Shown in pieces: positions 44,133 through 52,196 of a stretch of DNA of 64,000 bases. This DNA is from Ferrovibrio sp. (GTDB lineage: Bacteria > Pseudomonadota > Alphaproteobacteria > Ferrovibrionales > Ferrovibrionaceae): NCBI GenBank assembly GCA_017991315.1, contig JAGOQS010000001.1:186001-250000 (forward strand), read 5' to 3'. The notes beneath the pieces were generated by a model, which saw only the letters and a program-made list of their open reading frames with translations, was not told the origin of the DNA and ran no database searches. The position numbers were made by a program, and so were the translations under genes. The stretch's first letter is position 1. Each line of letters opens with the position of its first letter.

Positions 44133-45406
44133 TGGCTGGTGCAACGGCGGCACAGAAAATCCTGGCCCGCGCCGCAGGGCGTGATCAGGTGGCAGTGGGT
44201 GAAGTGATCTGGGCCGAGCCGGATCTCGTCACCACGCCGGAAGTGTCGTTTCCGGCCTATGTGAAGCGGCTGGACAGTATCGGCGTGCGCAAGTTCCGTT
44301 ACCCGGAACGCGTTGTTGTTGCCATCGACCATGAAGTGCCGGTGCATAGCCGCGATGGTGCCGAGCGCAACCGGCTGACCCGCCGGCTGGCGGAGGAATT
44401 CAAGGTCGGCCATTTCTACGATGGCGATGGCATCACCCATCCGCTGGTGGTGGAGCAGGGTCTGGTGCGACCGGGCATGTTTTGCGCCGGTGCTGATTCC
44501 CATGCCCCGGGTCTTGGCGGCGTTGGCGCGCTGTCCATGCCGTTCGGTTTCGAACTGACCATGATCCTGGCATTGGGCCGCATCTGGCTGCCGGTGCCGG
44601 CCAGTGTGCGCGTGGTGCTGGAAGGCCGCTTGAGCCCCGGCCTCGCGGCGCGTGATATCATTCTGCAGGTATTCCGCCAGCTTGGCGCCGAGCGCGCCCA
44701 TGACAAGGTGATCGAATTCACCGGGCCCGGCATCGCTTCCCTGAGCGTGCGCGAGCGCATGACGCTCTGCGGTCTCTGCGTCGATCTCGGCGGCGTCACC
44801 GGCCTGGCGCCGGCCGACGCGGTGGCGCTGCAGTATCTGCGCGATATCGGTATGGCGGACGCCGAAGCCGTGACATCGGATGCCGATGCCGTCTTCGCCG
44901 ATGAAATCCGCATCGATCTGGCGAAGCTGGAACCGCAGGTTTCGGTGCCGCCGTCGCCGCTGGATGTGCAGACCGTGGCCGAACTCGGTCCGGTGCCGAT
45001 CCAGCATGCCTATATCGGTTCCTGTGTTTCCGGCAGCCTTGCCGAATTGCGCAGCGTGGCGGATTTCCTGAAATCCCGCAAAGTGCATAGCGGCGTGCAG
45101 ATGCTGGTGATTCCGGCCACCCGCAGCGTCTATCGCCAGGCAATGGCGGAAGGGCTGCTCGATACCATCCTGGCGGCCGGCGCACAGGTGGCGCCACCCA
45201 CCTGCGGCCCGTGTTTCGGCGGCCTGGCGCAACTGGCGCCGGGCGAGGTGCGCATTTCCACCAGCACGCGCAACGATCCTGGCCGCATGGGCAGCAAGGA
45301 AGCATCGATCTACCTGGGCAGCGCGCTCACGGTGGCGGCGTCGGCGGTGGCCGGCCATATCGCCGATCCGCGCGCTGTTTTCGGGCAGGAGGGGGGGCGA
45401 CGATGA
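44132..45406 (+). CDS. Aconitase-family hydratase large subunit (LeuC/DmdA-like)
   Basis: The 424-residue Fe-S hydro-lyase has Cys ligands at Cys298 (YIGSCVSGSLAEL) and Cys358/Cys361 (PPTCGPCFGG). It has the signature region FCAGADSHAPGLGGVGALSMPFG (116-138) and IDHEVPVHSRD. It is the single-domain-split type seen in 3-isopropylmalate, maleate, citraconate and 2,3-dimethylmaleate hydratases. The small subunit is encoded next (4-bp overlap). Leucine biosynthesis genes leuA/leuB are absent, so a catabolic hydratase is more likely than LeuC proper. Confidence 0.87.
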   Translation: MAGATAAQKILARAAGRDQVAVGEVIWAEPDLVTTPEVSFPAYVKRLDSIGVRKFRYPERVVVAIDHEVPVHSRDGAERNRLTRRLAEEFKVGHFYDGDGITHPLVVEQGLVRPGMFCAGADSHAPGLGGVGALSMPFGFELTMILALGRIWLPVPASVRVVLEGRLSPGLAARDIILQVFRQLGAERAHDKVIEFTGPGIASLSVRERMTLCGLCVDLGGVTGLAPADAVALQYLRDIGMADAEAVTSDADAVFADEIRIDLAKLEPQVSVPPSPLDVQTVAELGPVPIQHAYIGSCVSGSLAELRSVADFLKSRKVHSGVQMLVIPATRSVYRQAMAEGLLDTILAAGAQVAPPTCGPCFGGLAQLAPGEVRISTSTRNDPGRMGSKEASIYLGSALTVAASAVAGHIADPRAVFGQEGGRR

Positions 45407-45912
45407 GCATCATCCGCAGCGGGCGCTGCTGGAAACTGCCCGATGAAGTGTCGAGCGATCAGTTGATCGGCTCGCATCTGGCCTTTGAATTCGATCCGCA
45501 GATCCTGCGCCAGCATCTGCTGGAAGAGTTGCGGCCCGAACTGGTGCGCGAGGCGCAGCCGGGCGATTGCATCGTTGCGGGGCGTAATTTCGCCCATGGC
45601 AGCGTGCATAGCCATCCCTTCCTGGCGATGCAGGCGATGGGCCTTGGGTTGATTGCCCGCTCCATGCCGCGCGGCGGCTTCCGCCTCGCGGTTTTCATGG
45701 GCATCCCCATGCTCACCGCCGACGATACGCTCTATGACGGCGTCAACGATGGCGACAGCCTGGAAATCGATTACAGCCTGGGCAAGCTGCGCAATGCGAC
45801 CACGGGTCGCGAATTTACGGTCGCGCCGCTAGCCCCGTTCCTGCAGGACATCGTCGCTTCCGGCGGCGGCCTCAACTATGTGCAGCGTTTGGTGAAAGAG
45901 CAGCCGGCATGA
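45403..45912 (+). CDS. Aconitase-family hydratase small subunit (LeuD/DmdB-like)
   Basis: The 169-residue swivel-domain subunit begins SIIRSGRCWKLPDEVSSDQLIG and has GDCIVAGRNFAHGSVHSHPFLAMQAMGLG where LeuD proteins have a GxNFGxGSSREH loop. The altered loop suggests a substrate other than isopropylmalate. It overlaps the large-subunit gene (ATGA) and the ATPase gene (ATGA). Together with the large subunit and the preceding lyase it forms a hydratase-lyase unit. Confidence 0.85.
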   Translation: MSIIRSGRCWKLPDEVSSDQLIGSHLAFEFDPQILRQHLLEELRPELVREAQPGDCIVAGRNFAHGSVHSHPFLAMQAMGLGLIARSMPRGGFRLAVFMGIPMLTADDTLYDGVNDGDSLEIDYSLGKLRNATTGREFTVAPLAPFLQDIVASGGGLNYVQRLVKEQPA

Positions 45913-46673
45913 TCAGTATCCGCGATGTAACCAAGGTCTACGCGACCCATTCCGGCGAGCGCATCGGCGCGCTGGGGCCGATCTCCCTCGATATCCGCGA
46001 AGGCGAGCTGATCTGCATTGTCGGGCCCTCGGGCTGCGGCAAGTCGACCTTGCTGAAGCTGCTGGCCGGACTGATGAACCGCTCCGGCGGCGACATCACT
46101 TTCCGGGGACGGCCGATGAACGGGCCGCAGAAGGATATCGGCGTGGTGTTCCAGAGCCCGGTTTTGCTGCCCTGGAAAACCGTGCTGCAGAATGTGCTGC
46201 TGCCGGCGGAAGTGCTGGGGCTGGACATGAAGGCGGCAACCAAGCGCGGCCATGACCTGCTTGCCATGGTCGATCTTGAAGGCTTCGCCGGCAAGTATCC
46301 GAACGAGCTTTCCGGCGGTATGCAGCAGCGCGTCGCCATTGCCCGCGCCCTGCTGCACGATCCGGCCCTGTTGCTGATGGACGAGCCGTTCGGCGCGCTG
46401 GACGCCATGACGCGCGAGACGATGAATCTGGAATTGCTGCGCATCTGGCGGGAATCGCGCAAGACCATCCTGTTCGTCACCCACTCGATCCCGGAAGCCG
46501 TGTTCCTCGGCGGCCGCGTGGTGGTGATGACCCAGCGTCCCGGCACCATCGCCGACCTGGTTGAAACCAATCTGCCCGAGGATCGCGACCTCGACATCAT
46601 GACCACCGAACGTTTCGGTACCCATACCAAGCGTATCCGGCAGCAATTCAACGCGCGCGGAGGCATCGAATGA
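45909..46673 (+). CDS. ABC transporter ATPase, SsuB/TauB-like
   Basis: The 254-residue ATPase has Walker [20 protein letters not shown]-loop VVFQSPVLLPWKTVLQNV, signature ELSGGMQQRVAIARALL, Walker B LLLMDEPFGALDAMTRE and switch His VTHSIPEAVFL. The LLPWKTV and MTRETMNLELL features are typical of nitrate/sulfonate/taurine importers. It overlaps the hydratase gene and the permease gene by 4 bp each and completes the importer with the binding protein at 42179. Confidence 0.93.
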   Translation: MISIRDVTKVYATHSGERIGALGPISLDIREGELICIVGPSGCGKSTLLKLLAGLMNRSGGDITFRGRPMNGPQKDIGVVFQSPVLLPWKTVLQNVLLPAEVLGLDMKAATKRGHDLLAMVDLEGFAGKYPNELSGGMQQRVAIARALLHDPALLLMDEPFGALDAMTRETMNLELLRIWRESRKTILFVTHSIPEAVFLGGRVVVMTQRPGTIADLVETNLPEDRDLDIMTTERFGTHTKRIRQQFNARGGIE

Positions 46674-47464
46674 GCGACATGACCGAACAGCCGCAGAAGC
46701 GGCCCGAGCGTTATCTGGTGCCGGGCGTTTTCGTCCTGGTGGTGGGGAGCTGGGAACTGGGTATCCGCTGGGGCAACGTGGCGGAATATATCGTCCCGGC
46801 GCCCTCGGCGATTGTGAAGGCGCTGTATAACGGCCTTAAGGACGGCACCTATATCAGCAACAGCCTCACCACCCTGGGCGAGGCGATGGCCGGCTTCCTC
46901 ATCGCCACCTGCCTTGGCCTGATCATCGGCACGCTGATCGCGCAGTCGCGCACGGTGGAAAAGACGCTGTATCCCTACCTGATCACCATCCAGACCACGC
47001 CGAAGGTGGCCATCGCGCCGCTTTTCATCATCTGGTTCGGTTTCGGCATCGCGTCCAAGATCATCATTGCCGCCACGGTGGCGTTCTTCCCGATCCTGGT
47101 GAACGTGATCGCCGGCCTGCGCTCCACCGACCAGCAGCGTATCGACCTGCTGCGCTCGCTGCATGCCACGCCCTGGCAGATTTTCCGCATGGTGCGGCTG
47201 CCCAGCGCGGCGCCGATGATCTTCGCCGGCCTGAATGTGGCGGTGATCTTCGCCATCCTCGGCGCCATCGTCGGCGAATTCGTCGGTTCCAAGCATGGCC
47301 TGGGCAACCTGATCGTGCAGAAGAACTTCAATCTCGATACCGCTGGCGTCTTTGCCGCCCTGGCCTGCCTTTCGGCCATGGGTGTCAGCCTGCATCTGAT
47401 CATGCACTGGCTGCAGCGCCGCCTGCTGTTCTGGGCCGACAGTACGCAGACACCAAACGTTTAA
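46670..47464 (+). CDS. ABC transporter permease, SsuC/TauC-like
   Basis: The 264-residue inner-membrane permease has about six helices and the BPD_transp coupling motif QRIDLLRSLHATPWQIFRMVRLPSAAPMIFAGLNVA. YPYLITIQTTPKVAIAPLFIIWFGFGIASK is typical of SsuC/TauC permeases. It overlaps the ATPase gene by 4 bp. It is followed after 29 bp by the glutaredoxin-DinB gene. Confidence 0.93.
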   Translation: MSDMTEQPQKRPERYLVPGVFVLVVGSWELGIRWGNVAEYIVPAPSAIVKALYNGLKDGTYISNSLTTLGEAMAGFLIATCLGLIIGTLIAQSRTVEKTLYPYLITIQTTPKVAIAPLFIIWFGFGIASKIIIAATVAFFPILVNVIAGLRSTDQQRIDLLRSLHATPWQIFRMVRLPSAAPMIFAGLNVAVIFAILGAIVGEFVGSKHGLGNLIVQKNFNLDTAGVFAALACLSAMGVSLHLIMHWLQRRLLFWADSTQTPNV

Positions 47465-47493
47465 TGGCACCGAACGTCTAAGAGGGCGAAACC

Positions 47494-48273
47494 ATGCAGA
47501 CCGCCGCCGTTAGCGAAGCACCGTATCAGGTTTTCTGGGCGCCGGGCTGCACCAGTTGCCTGCGCACCAAGGAATACCTGAAGCGCCAGGGTATTCCTTT
47601 TGAGTCGATCAATGTGCGCACCGATCCGCAGGGCATGGCCAAGCTGCAGGCCATCGGCGCCAGCAGCGTGCCGATCGTGGCGCGCGGCGAGCGCTTCATC
47701 TATGCCCAGTCGCTGGAAGACCTGAAGGCTTTTCTCGGCCTGGATGCCGAAGCCGAGCAGAAGCTGGCGCCGGCCGAACTGATCCGCCGCGCCGATATCG
47801 TGCTGGCCGCCGCCGCGCGCTACATGCGGCAGATGTCGGCGGAACAGCTCGATGGCCCGTTCCGCAATAGCTGGGCGCCGCCGCGCGGCATCGGGCATCA
47901 TGTTTTCCGCATTGCCGAAGCCTATCTCGAAGCAGTCGAGACGCCCTGCGAGCTGACCTATGAAATGACCATGCGCGGCACTTACGAGGTGAAGCCGGGC
48001 GACGACGTGATCAGCTATGGCGAGGGCATCCGTGCCCGCCTGAATGCCTGGTGGCAGGCCAATGCCGGTCGAGACTTCAGCGTCATGGTGCCGACCTATT
48101 ACGGCGAGCAGACTTTGCATGAAGTGCTGGAGCGCACCACCTGGCATTCGGCGCAGCACACGCGGCAGCTGATCGTGATGGTGGAGAGTTTCGGCCTGGC
48201 ACCGGATCAGCCGCTGACCCCGGCGGACCTGGCCGGATTGCCGCTGCCGGAGAAAGCCTGGGACACGGACTAG
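47494..48273 (+). CDS. Glutaredoxin-DinB domain fusion protein
   Basis: The 259-residue protein combines two folds rarely joined. Residues 10-82 are a glutaredoxin-like domain with active-site CTSC (Cys19, Cys22) and the cis-Pro motif SVP (residue 60). Residues 92-235 are a DinB/YfiT-like four-helix bundle with His135/136 and the WHSAQH motif (His218, His222) that would hold one metal ion. Several DinB-fold enzymes use a low-molecular-weight thiol, including mycothiol-dependent maleylpyruvate isomerase. A thiol-assisted isomerase or transferase acting on a pathway intermediate is therefore plausible. It lies between the transporter and dioxygenase genes, in the same direction. Confidence 0.78.
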   Translation: MQTAAVSEAPYQVFWAPGCTSCLRTKEYLKRQGIPFESINVRTDPQGMAKLQAIGASSVPIVARGERFIYAQSLEDLKAFLGLDAEAEQKLAPAELIRRADIVLAAAARYMRQMSAEQLDGPFRNSWAPPRGIGHHVFRIAEAYLEAVETPCELTYEMTMRGTYEVKPGDDVISYGEGIRARLNAWWQANAGRDFSVMVPTYYGEQTLHEVLERTTWHSAQHTRQLIVMVESFGLAPDQPLTPADLAGLPLPEKAWDTD

Positions 48274-48303
48274 AGCACAGAGTTACGGACTGGGGCGGGA
48301 ACC

Positions 48304-49161
48304 ATGGATATAAAACCGATTGCGGCGGGCCTGGGCGCCGAAGTCACTGGTATCGATCTGGCGCAGCCGCTGGATGCGGCCACAGTCAAGGCATTGCGGC
48401 AGGCCTGGCTAAAATTTCTGGTGCTGCTGTTCCGTGGCCAGACCCTGACGCCGCAGCAGTTGATCGATTTCAGTGCCGGGTTTGCTCCGCTCGAGACGCA
48501 TGAGAGCTATCAGCCCGAACTGCGCCATCCCGATCACCCGGAATTGCTGGTGGTGAAGGCCAGCGAAGTTGGCGGCCGCCGCATCGTGTTCGGCCAGCAA
48601 TGGCATTCCGATCTTTCTTATACCACGCGACCCTCGCTCGGCTCCTGCCTGTATTGCCGCAAGCTGCCGAGCGTCGGCGGCGATACGCTGTTCGCCAATA
48701 TGTACATGGCCTATGAGGAACTCTCGTCGGCGATGCAGCGCCTGCTGGAACGCCTGGAAGTGGTGCATGACTTGAGCAATGGCCGCTCTTTACGCAATGC
48801 CAGTCATGAAGCGCGCGAGGGCGCCCGGCGGCGCAATCCGCCGGTGGCGCAGCCGGCGGTGCGGGTGCACCCGGAAACCGGCCGCAAGGCGCTTTATATC
48901 AGTGAATGGATGTGCCCGCGCTTTGTCGGCATGAGCGAGGAAGAAAGCGCCGGCCTGCTGCGCTTCCTGTTCGATCATTCGGTGCAGGAGCCTTTCACCA
49001 TGCGCCAACGCTGGCGGGTAGATGATGTGCTGATGTGGGATAACCGCGCCACGATACACATGGCGCTGGCGGATTATGCCATCGGTGAGCCGCGCGAATT
49101 GTTGCGCACATCGATGATGGGCGAGGATTGCGGTCGGCTTCTGCAGGAAGCGGCTGAATAG
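48304..49161 (+). CDS. TauD/TfdA family Fe(II)/2-oxoglutarate dioxygenase 1
   Basis: The 285-residue enzyme has the facial triad: His101 and Asp103 in QQWHSDLSY and His252 in ATIHMALADY. The 2-oxoglutarate Arg is near ELLRTSMMGE (Arg268). Family enzymes oxidatively cleave C-S, C-O or C-N bonds (taurine, alkylsulfates, phenoxyacetates) releasing sulfite or phenol, or hydroxylate carbon. It is a paralogue of the next gene (same plan, conserved HPETGRKA(L/I)Y and RNPPVAQP). Next to an SsuA/TauA-type importer this fits use of an organosulfur, aryloxy or similar acid. Confidence 0.9.
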   Translation: MDIKPIAAGLGAEVTGIDLAQPLDAATVKALRQAWLKFLVLLFRGQTLTPQQLIDFSAGFAPLETHESYQPELRHPDHPELLVVKASEVGGRRIVFGQQWHSDLSYTTRPSLGSCLYCRKLPSVGGDTLFANMYMAYEELSSAMQRLLERLEVVHDLSNGRSLRNASHEAREGARRRNPPVAQPAVRVHPETGRKALYISEWMCPRFVGMSEEESAGLLRFLFDHSVQEPFTMRQRWRVDDVLMWDNRATIHMALADYAIGEPRELLRTSMMGEDCGRLLQEAAE

Positions 49162-49186
49162 AGATGGCAGGGTAAGGGAGAGGAAC

Positions 49187-50038
49187 ATGGCAATCGAAAT
49201 CAAGCGGCTGGCAGCCGGCATCGGCGCGGAAATTTCCGGCGTTGACCTCACCCGTCCGGTGAGCAGCGCCGACATGGAAGCGATCAAGCAGGCCTGGCGC
49301 GACCATCTGATCCTGCTGTTCCGCGGCCAGCAATTGACCCATGAGCAGCATATCGAGTTCAGCCGCCGCTTTGGCGACCTGGACGACCATGATGCGATCC
49401 CGAAATTCCGCGACCCGCAGTATCACGAGATCCTGCCGGTGACGAACCAGGAGATCGATGGCCGTAAGCAGCCGGTGGGCCGCCAGTGGCATTCCGATCT
49501 TTCCACCACCTTGCGCCCGGCACGTGCCTCGCTGCTGCGTTGCGAGGTGATCCCGCCGGTGGGCGGCGACACCATGTTCGCCAACATGTATCTCGCCTAT
49601 GACACGCTGTCGGAGAAGATGAAGGAGATCATCGATGATCTCTGGGGCATTCATGACATGACGGTAGCCAAGGCCTCCCAGGGCCGCGACCTTTCGGAAG
49701 TGCGCAAGCGCAATCCGCCGGTGGCGCAGCCGGTGGTGCGGGTGCATCCGGAAACCGGTCGCAAGGCGATCTATGTCAGCGAAATGACCACCACCGGCAT
49801 CGTCGGCATGAGCGACGAAGAGGCGCGGCCGATCCTGGAATACCTGTTCCGCCATTCGGTGCGGCCGGAATTCACCTACCGCCATCGCTGGCAGGTGCAT
49901 GACATGATCGCCTGGGACAATCGCTGCGCCATGCATCTGGCGCTGGACGATTACGATATCAACGTGCCGCGCAAGCTCTACCGCACCACGCTGTTGGGTG
50001 AGCCGTCGGGCTATATCGTGCAGAGCAACGCCGCCTGA
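49187..50038 (+). CDS. TauD/TfdA family Fe(II)/2-oxoglutarate dioxygenase 2
   Basis: The 283-residue enzyme has the ligands His102 and Asp104 (RQWHSDLST) and His250 (CAMHLALDDY), and Arg266 for 2-oxoglutarate (KLYRTTLLGE). The substrate-facing segment after HSDLS and the region about 60-95 differ clearly from the neighbouring paralogue, suggesting a different substrate or enantiomer. A 25-bp gap separates the two genes. It overlaps the MmgE/PrpD gene by one base. Confidence 0.9.
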   Translation: MAIEIKRLAAGIGAEISGVDLTRPVSSADMEAIKQAWRDHLILLFRGQQLTHEQHIEFSRRFGDLDDHDAIPKFRDPQYHEILPVTNQEIDGRKQPVGRQWHSDLSTTLRPARASLLRCEVIPPVGGDTMFANMYLAYDTLSEKMKEIIDDLWGIHDMTVAKASQGRDLSEVRKRNPPVAQPVVRVHPETGRKAIYVSEMTTTGIVGMSDEEARPILEYLFRHSVRPEFTYRHRWQVHDMIAWDNRCAMHLALDDYDINVPRKLYRTTLLGEPSGYIVQSNAA

Positions 50039-51393
50039 TGTCGCTGACGCGTCGGTTCGTCGCGCAATCGCTGGCGATCTCGGCGCGTCATGACCCGACG
50101 CTGCTGGAAAAACTGAAGCTTTGCCTCGCCGATCATATCGGCTGCGTGCTGGCCGGTGCTGCCATGCCTTGGGCAAAGCAGACGCTCACGGCTCTGGCCA
50201 GATGGCCAGTCGGCAATGGCAGCCCGGTGCTGGGGCAGGGGCTTGCCCTGGCGCCGGCGGAAGCAGCTTTCGCCAATGCGGTGCTGGCGTCGTCTTCCTC
50301 GCGCACCGACACGCATTCGCCAACCAATTCGCATCCCGGCGCCGTGCTGTTCCCGGTATTGCTGGCGCTGGCGGCACAGCGCCGGGCCAGCGGCGCCGAT
50401 CTACTGGATGCGGCTTTTGCCGGCTATCAGGCGATGGGGCGGCTTGGCCGCGTCATGGTCGATGATGCTTTCCGCAAGCGTTTCCGCACCACGCCGGTGA
50501 TCGGCACGGTGGGTGGTGCCATCGCCGCCGCGCATCTGCTGAAATTGGATACCGAGCGTGCCATTCATGCCGTGGCGCTGGCGGCCAATGCCGCCGGCGG
50601 CCTGATGCAATGGGCCTATAGCGGCGGGCTGGACCTGATCTACCATGCTGGCCAGGCAGCGCGCGCCGTGGTGCATGGCGCCCTGCTGGCGGAAGCCGGC
50701 TGCACGGCTTCCGAAGCCATCCTCGAAGGCGAGGGCGGCCTGCTGATGGCCTTCGGTAGCCGCGATCACGCTGAAGAGTTGCTCTCCCGTGAGGAACCGG
50801 CCTGGGAATTGGACGTCATCGAGTTCAAGCCGGTGCCGGCCTGTGTTTTCGTGCAGGCGGCGGCCTATGCGGCGCTGAAGCTGGTCACGGCACATGCCCT
50901 TGAGCCTGCGCGTATCCGTGCCGTAGCCGTCACCAGCTTCCACACCGCCTTGCGCTTTCCCGGCTGCGACAATCCGGGGCCGCTGGCCGATATCCAGGCG
51001 GCGCGCATGAGCCTGCAGCATAGTGTCGCGGCCGTGCTGGCGCGTGGCGAACTGACTGACGTCAATTACTTGGCGCTGGATGATGCGGCGATCCAGCGGC
51101 TGTGTCGTGTGATGACGCTGCATGAGGATGCGGCGATGACGGCGGCCTTTCCCGCTCGCCAGTCGGCGCATGTGGCGGTCACGCTGGATGATGGTCGGCG
51201 GCTCGAAGCGGCTGTTGATGATATTCCGGTATTCGGTCCGGCGCAGGTGATGGCGCGGTTTCGCGCAGTGATCTCGGCTGCACTGGGCGGGCAGCGGGCG
51301 AAGCTTCTCGAAGATGCCTGCATTGCTATCGAAGCCTGCGACGACATGCGGGATTTCCTTACCCCTATGACTCAGGAAAGGCGAGCGGCATGA
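50038..51393 (+). CDS. MmgE/PrpD family protein
   Basis: The 451-residue protein belongs to the MmgE/PrpD family, which includes 2-methylcitrate dehydratase, cis-aconitate decarboxylase and iminodisuccinate epimerase. Visible are the helical core with KLKLCLADHIGCVLAGAAMPWA, SSSRTDTHSPTNSHPGAVLFPVLLAL, LGRVMVDDAFRKRFRTTPVIGTVGGAIAAAHLL, AYSGGLDLIYHAGQAARAVVHGALLAEAG, and FKPVPACVFVQAAAYAAL. It probably dehydrates or isomerises a tri- or dicarboxylate ahead of the hydratase-lyase step. Overlaps both neighbours. Confidence 0.87.
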   Translation: MSLTRRFVAQSLAISARHDPTLLEKLKLCLADHIGCVLAGAAMPWAKQTLTALARWPVGNGSPVLGQGLALAPAEAAFANAVLASSSSRTDTHSPTNSHPGAVLFPVLLALAAQRRASGADLLDAAFAGYQAMGRLGRVMVDDAFRKRFRTTPVIGTVGGAIAAAHLLKLDTERAIHAVALAANAAGGLMQWAYSGGLDLIYHAGQAARAVVHGALLAEAGCTASEAILEGEGGLLMAFGSRDHAEELLSREEPAWELDVIEFKPVPACVFVQAAAYAALKLVTAHALEPARIRAVAVTSFHTALRFPGCDNPGPLADIQAARMSLQHSVAAVLARGELTDVNYLALDDAAIQRLCRVMTLHEDAAMTAAFPARQSAHVAVTLDDGRRLEAAVDDIPVFGPAQVMARFRAVISAALGGQRAKLLEDACIAIEACDDMRDFLTPMTQERRAA

Positions 51394-52181
51394 GGCTGCA
51401 TCTGCGCGACAAGCTGCGGCCTGGTGCGCCGCTCACCGGCATGGCCTGCTTTTCCGCCAGCCCGGTGCTGATCGAGATCATGGCGGCCGGCGGCCTCGAT
51501 TTCGTCACCATCGACATGGAGCATTGCCCGACAGGGCTCGAAACCGTGGCGCATCTGCTGCGCGCCGCCGATGGTGGCGGCTTGTCGCCCTTGGTGCGCG
51601 TACCGGATCTCGATCCCGGCCTGATCGGCCGCGTGCTCGATCTCGGCGCCGATGGCATTGTGCTGCCGATGGCAACAGCTGAGCGCACCCGAGCCGCCGT
51701 GCAGGCCGCGCGCTATGCGCCGGAAGGCACGCGCGGCGCCTGTCCCGCTGTGCGCGCCGCCGGCTATCTGCCGCGCGACTGGACCGCCTATCAGCGGCAG
51801 CAGAACCAGCGGGCGCTCGTCGTGCCGCTGATCGAGGATCGTGCCGGGCTGGAACAGGCCGAGGAAATCTGCGCCGTCGATGGCGCCGATGTATTGTTTC
51901 TCGGCCCCTTCGACCTCGCGGCTTCGCTGGGGCTGGATGGCACCGATTTCCGCCATCCCGTGCTGCGCGCGGCCTTGGACCGGCTGCTGGCCGCCGCCCG
52001 ACGCCATGGCAAGCATGTGCTGACCACCATGGGCAGTTCCGTCGATGCCGATTACGCCCGGCAATTGCTCGGCCTCGGTGTGGCGATGCTGAGCTTCAGC
52101 GCCGATGTGGTGGTGTTCGCTGCTGCCTGCCGGCGCATCGGCGACCTGGCCGGCAGCCTGCGGCCAGTGCCGCCTGCTTGA
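51390..52181 (+). CDS. HpcH/HpaI-type class II aldolase
   Basis: The 263-residue TIM-barrel aldolase keeps all key residues of E. coli HpaI at the same numbers: His45 (DMEHCP), Arg70 (PLVRVP), Glu149 (PLIED) and Asp175 (GPFDLAAS). It is metal-dependent and splits a 4-hydroxy-2-oxo acid into pyruvate and an aldehyde. It is last in the operon, overlapping the PrpD-like gene by 4 bp, and ends the putative pathway with central metabolites. An alternative role is a 2-dehydro-3-deoxy-glucarate-type aldolase. Confidence 0.92.
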   Translation: MRLHLRDKLRPGAPLTGMACFSASPVLIEIMAAGGLDFVTIDMEHCPTGLETVAHLLRAADGGGLSPLVRVPDLDPGLIGRVLDLGADGIVLPMATAERTRAAVQAARYAPEGTRGACPAVRAAGYLPRDWTAYQRQQNQRALVVPLIEDRAGLEQAEEICAVDGADVLFLGPFDLAASLGLDGTDFRHPVLRAALDRLLAAARRHGKHVLTTMGSSVDADYARQLLGLGVAMLSFSADVVVFAAACRRIGDLAGSLRPVPPA

Positions 52182-52196
52182 TAGATAAGGGGGGGC

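Noticed and set aside
44132..45912. Leucine biosynthesis isopropylmalate isomerase LeuCD
   Set aside because: No leuA or leuB nearby, catabolic operon context, and the small-subunit loop departs from the LeuD consensus.
37922..52181. Genomic island inserted at tRNA-Leu
   Set aside because: No integrase, transposase or duplicated tRNA 3' end was found downstream of the operon, and base composition and codon use look like the flanking DNA.
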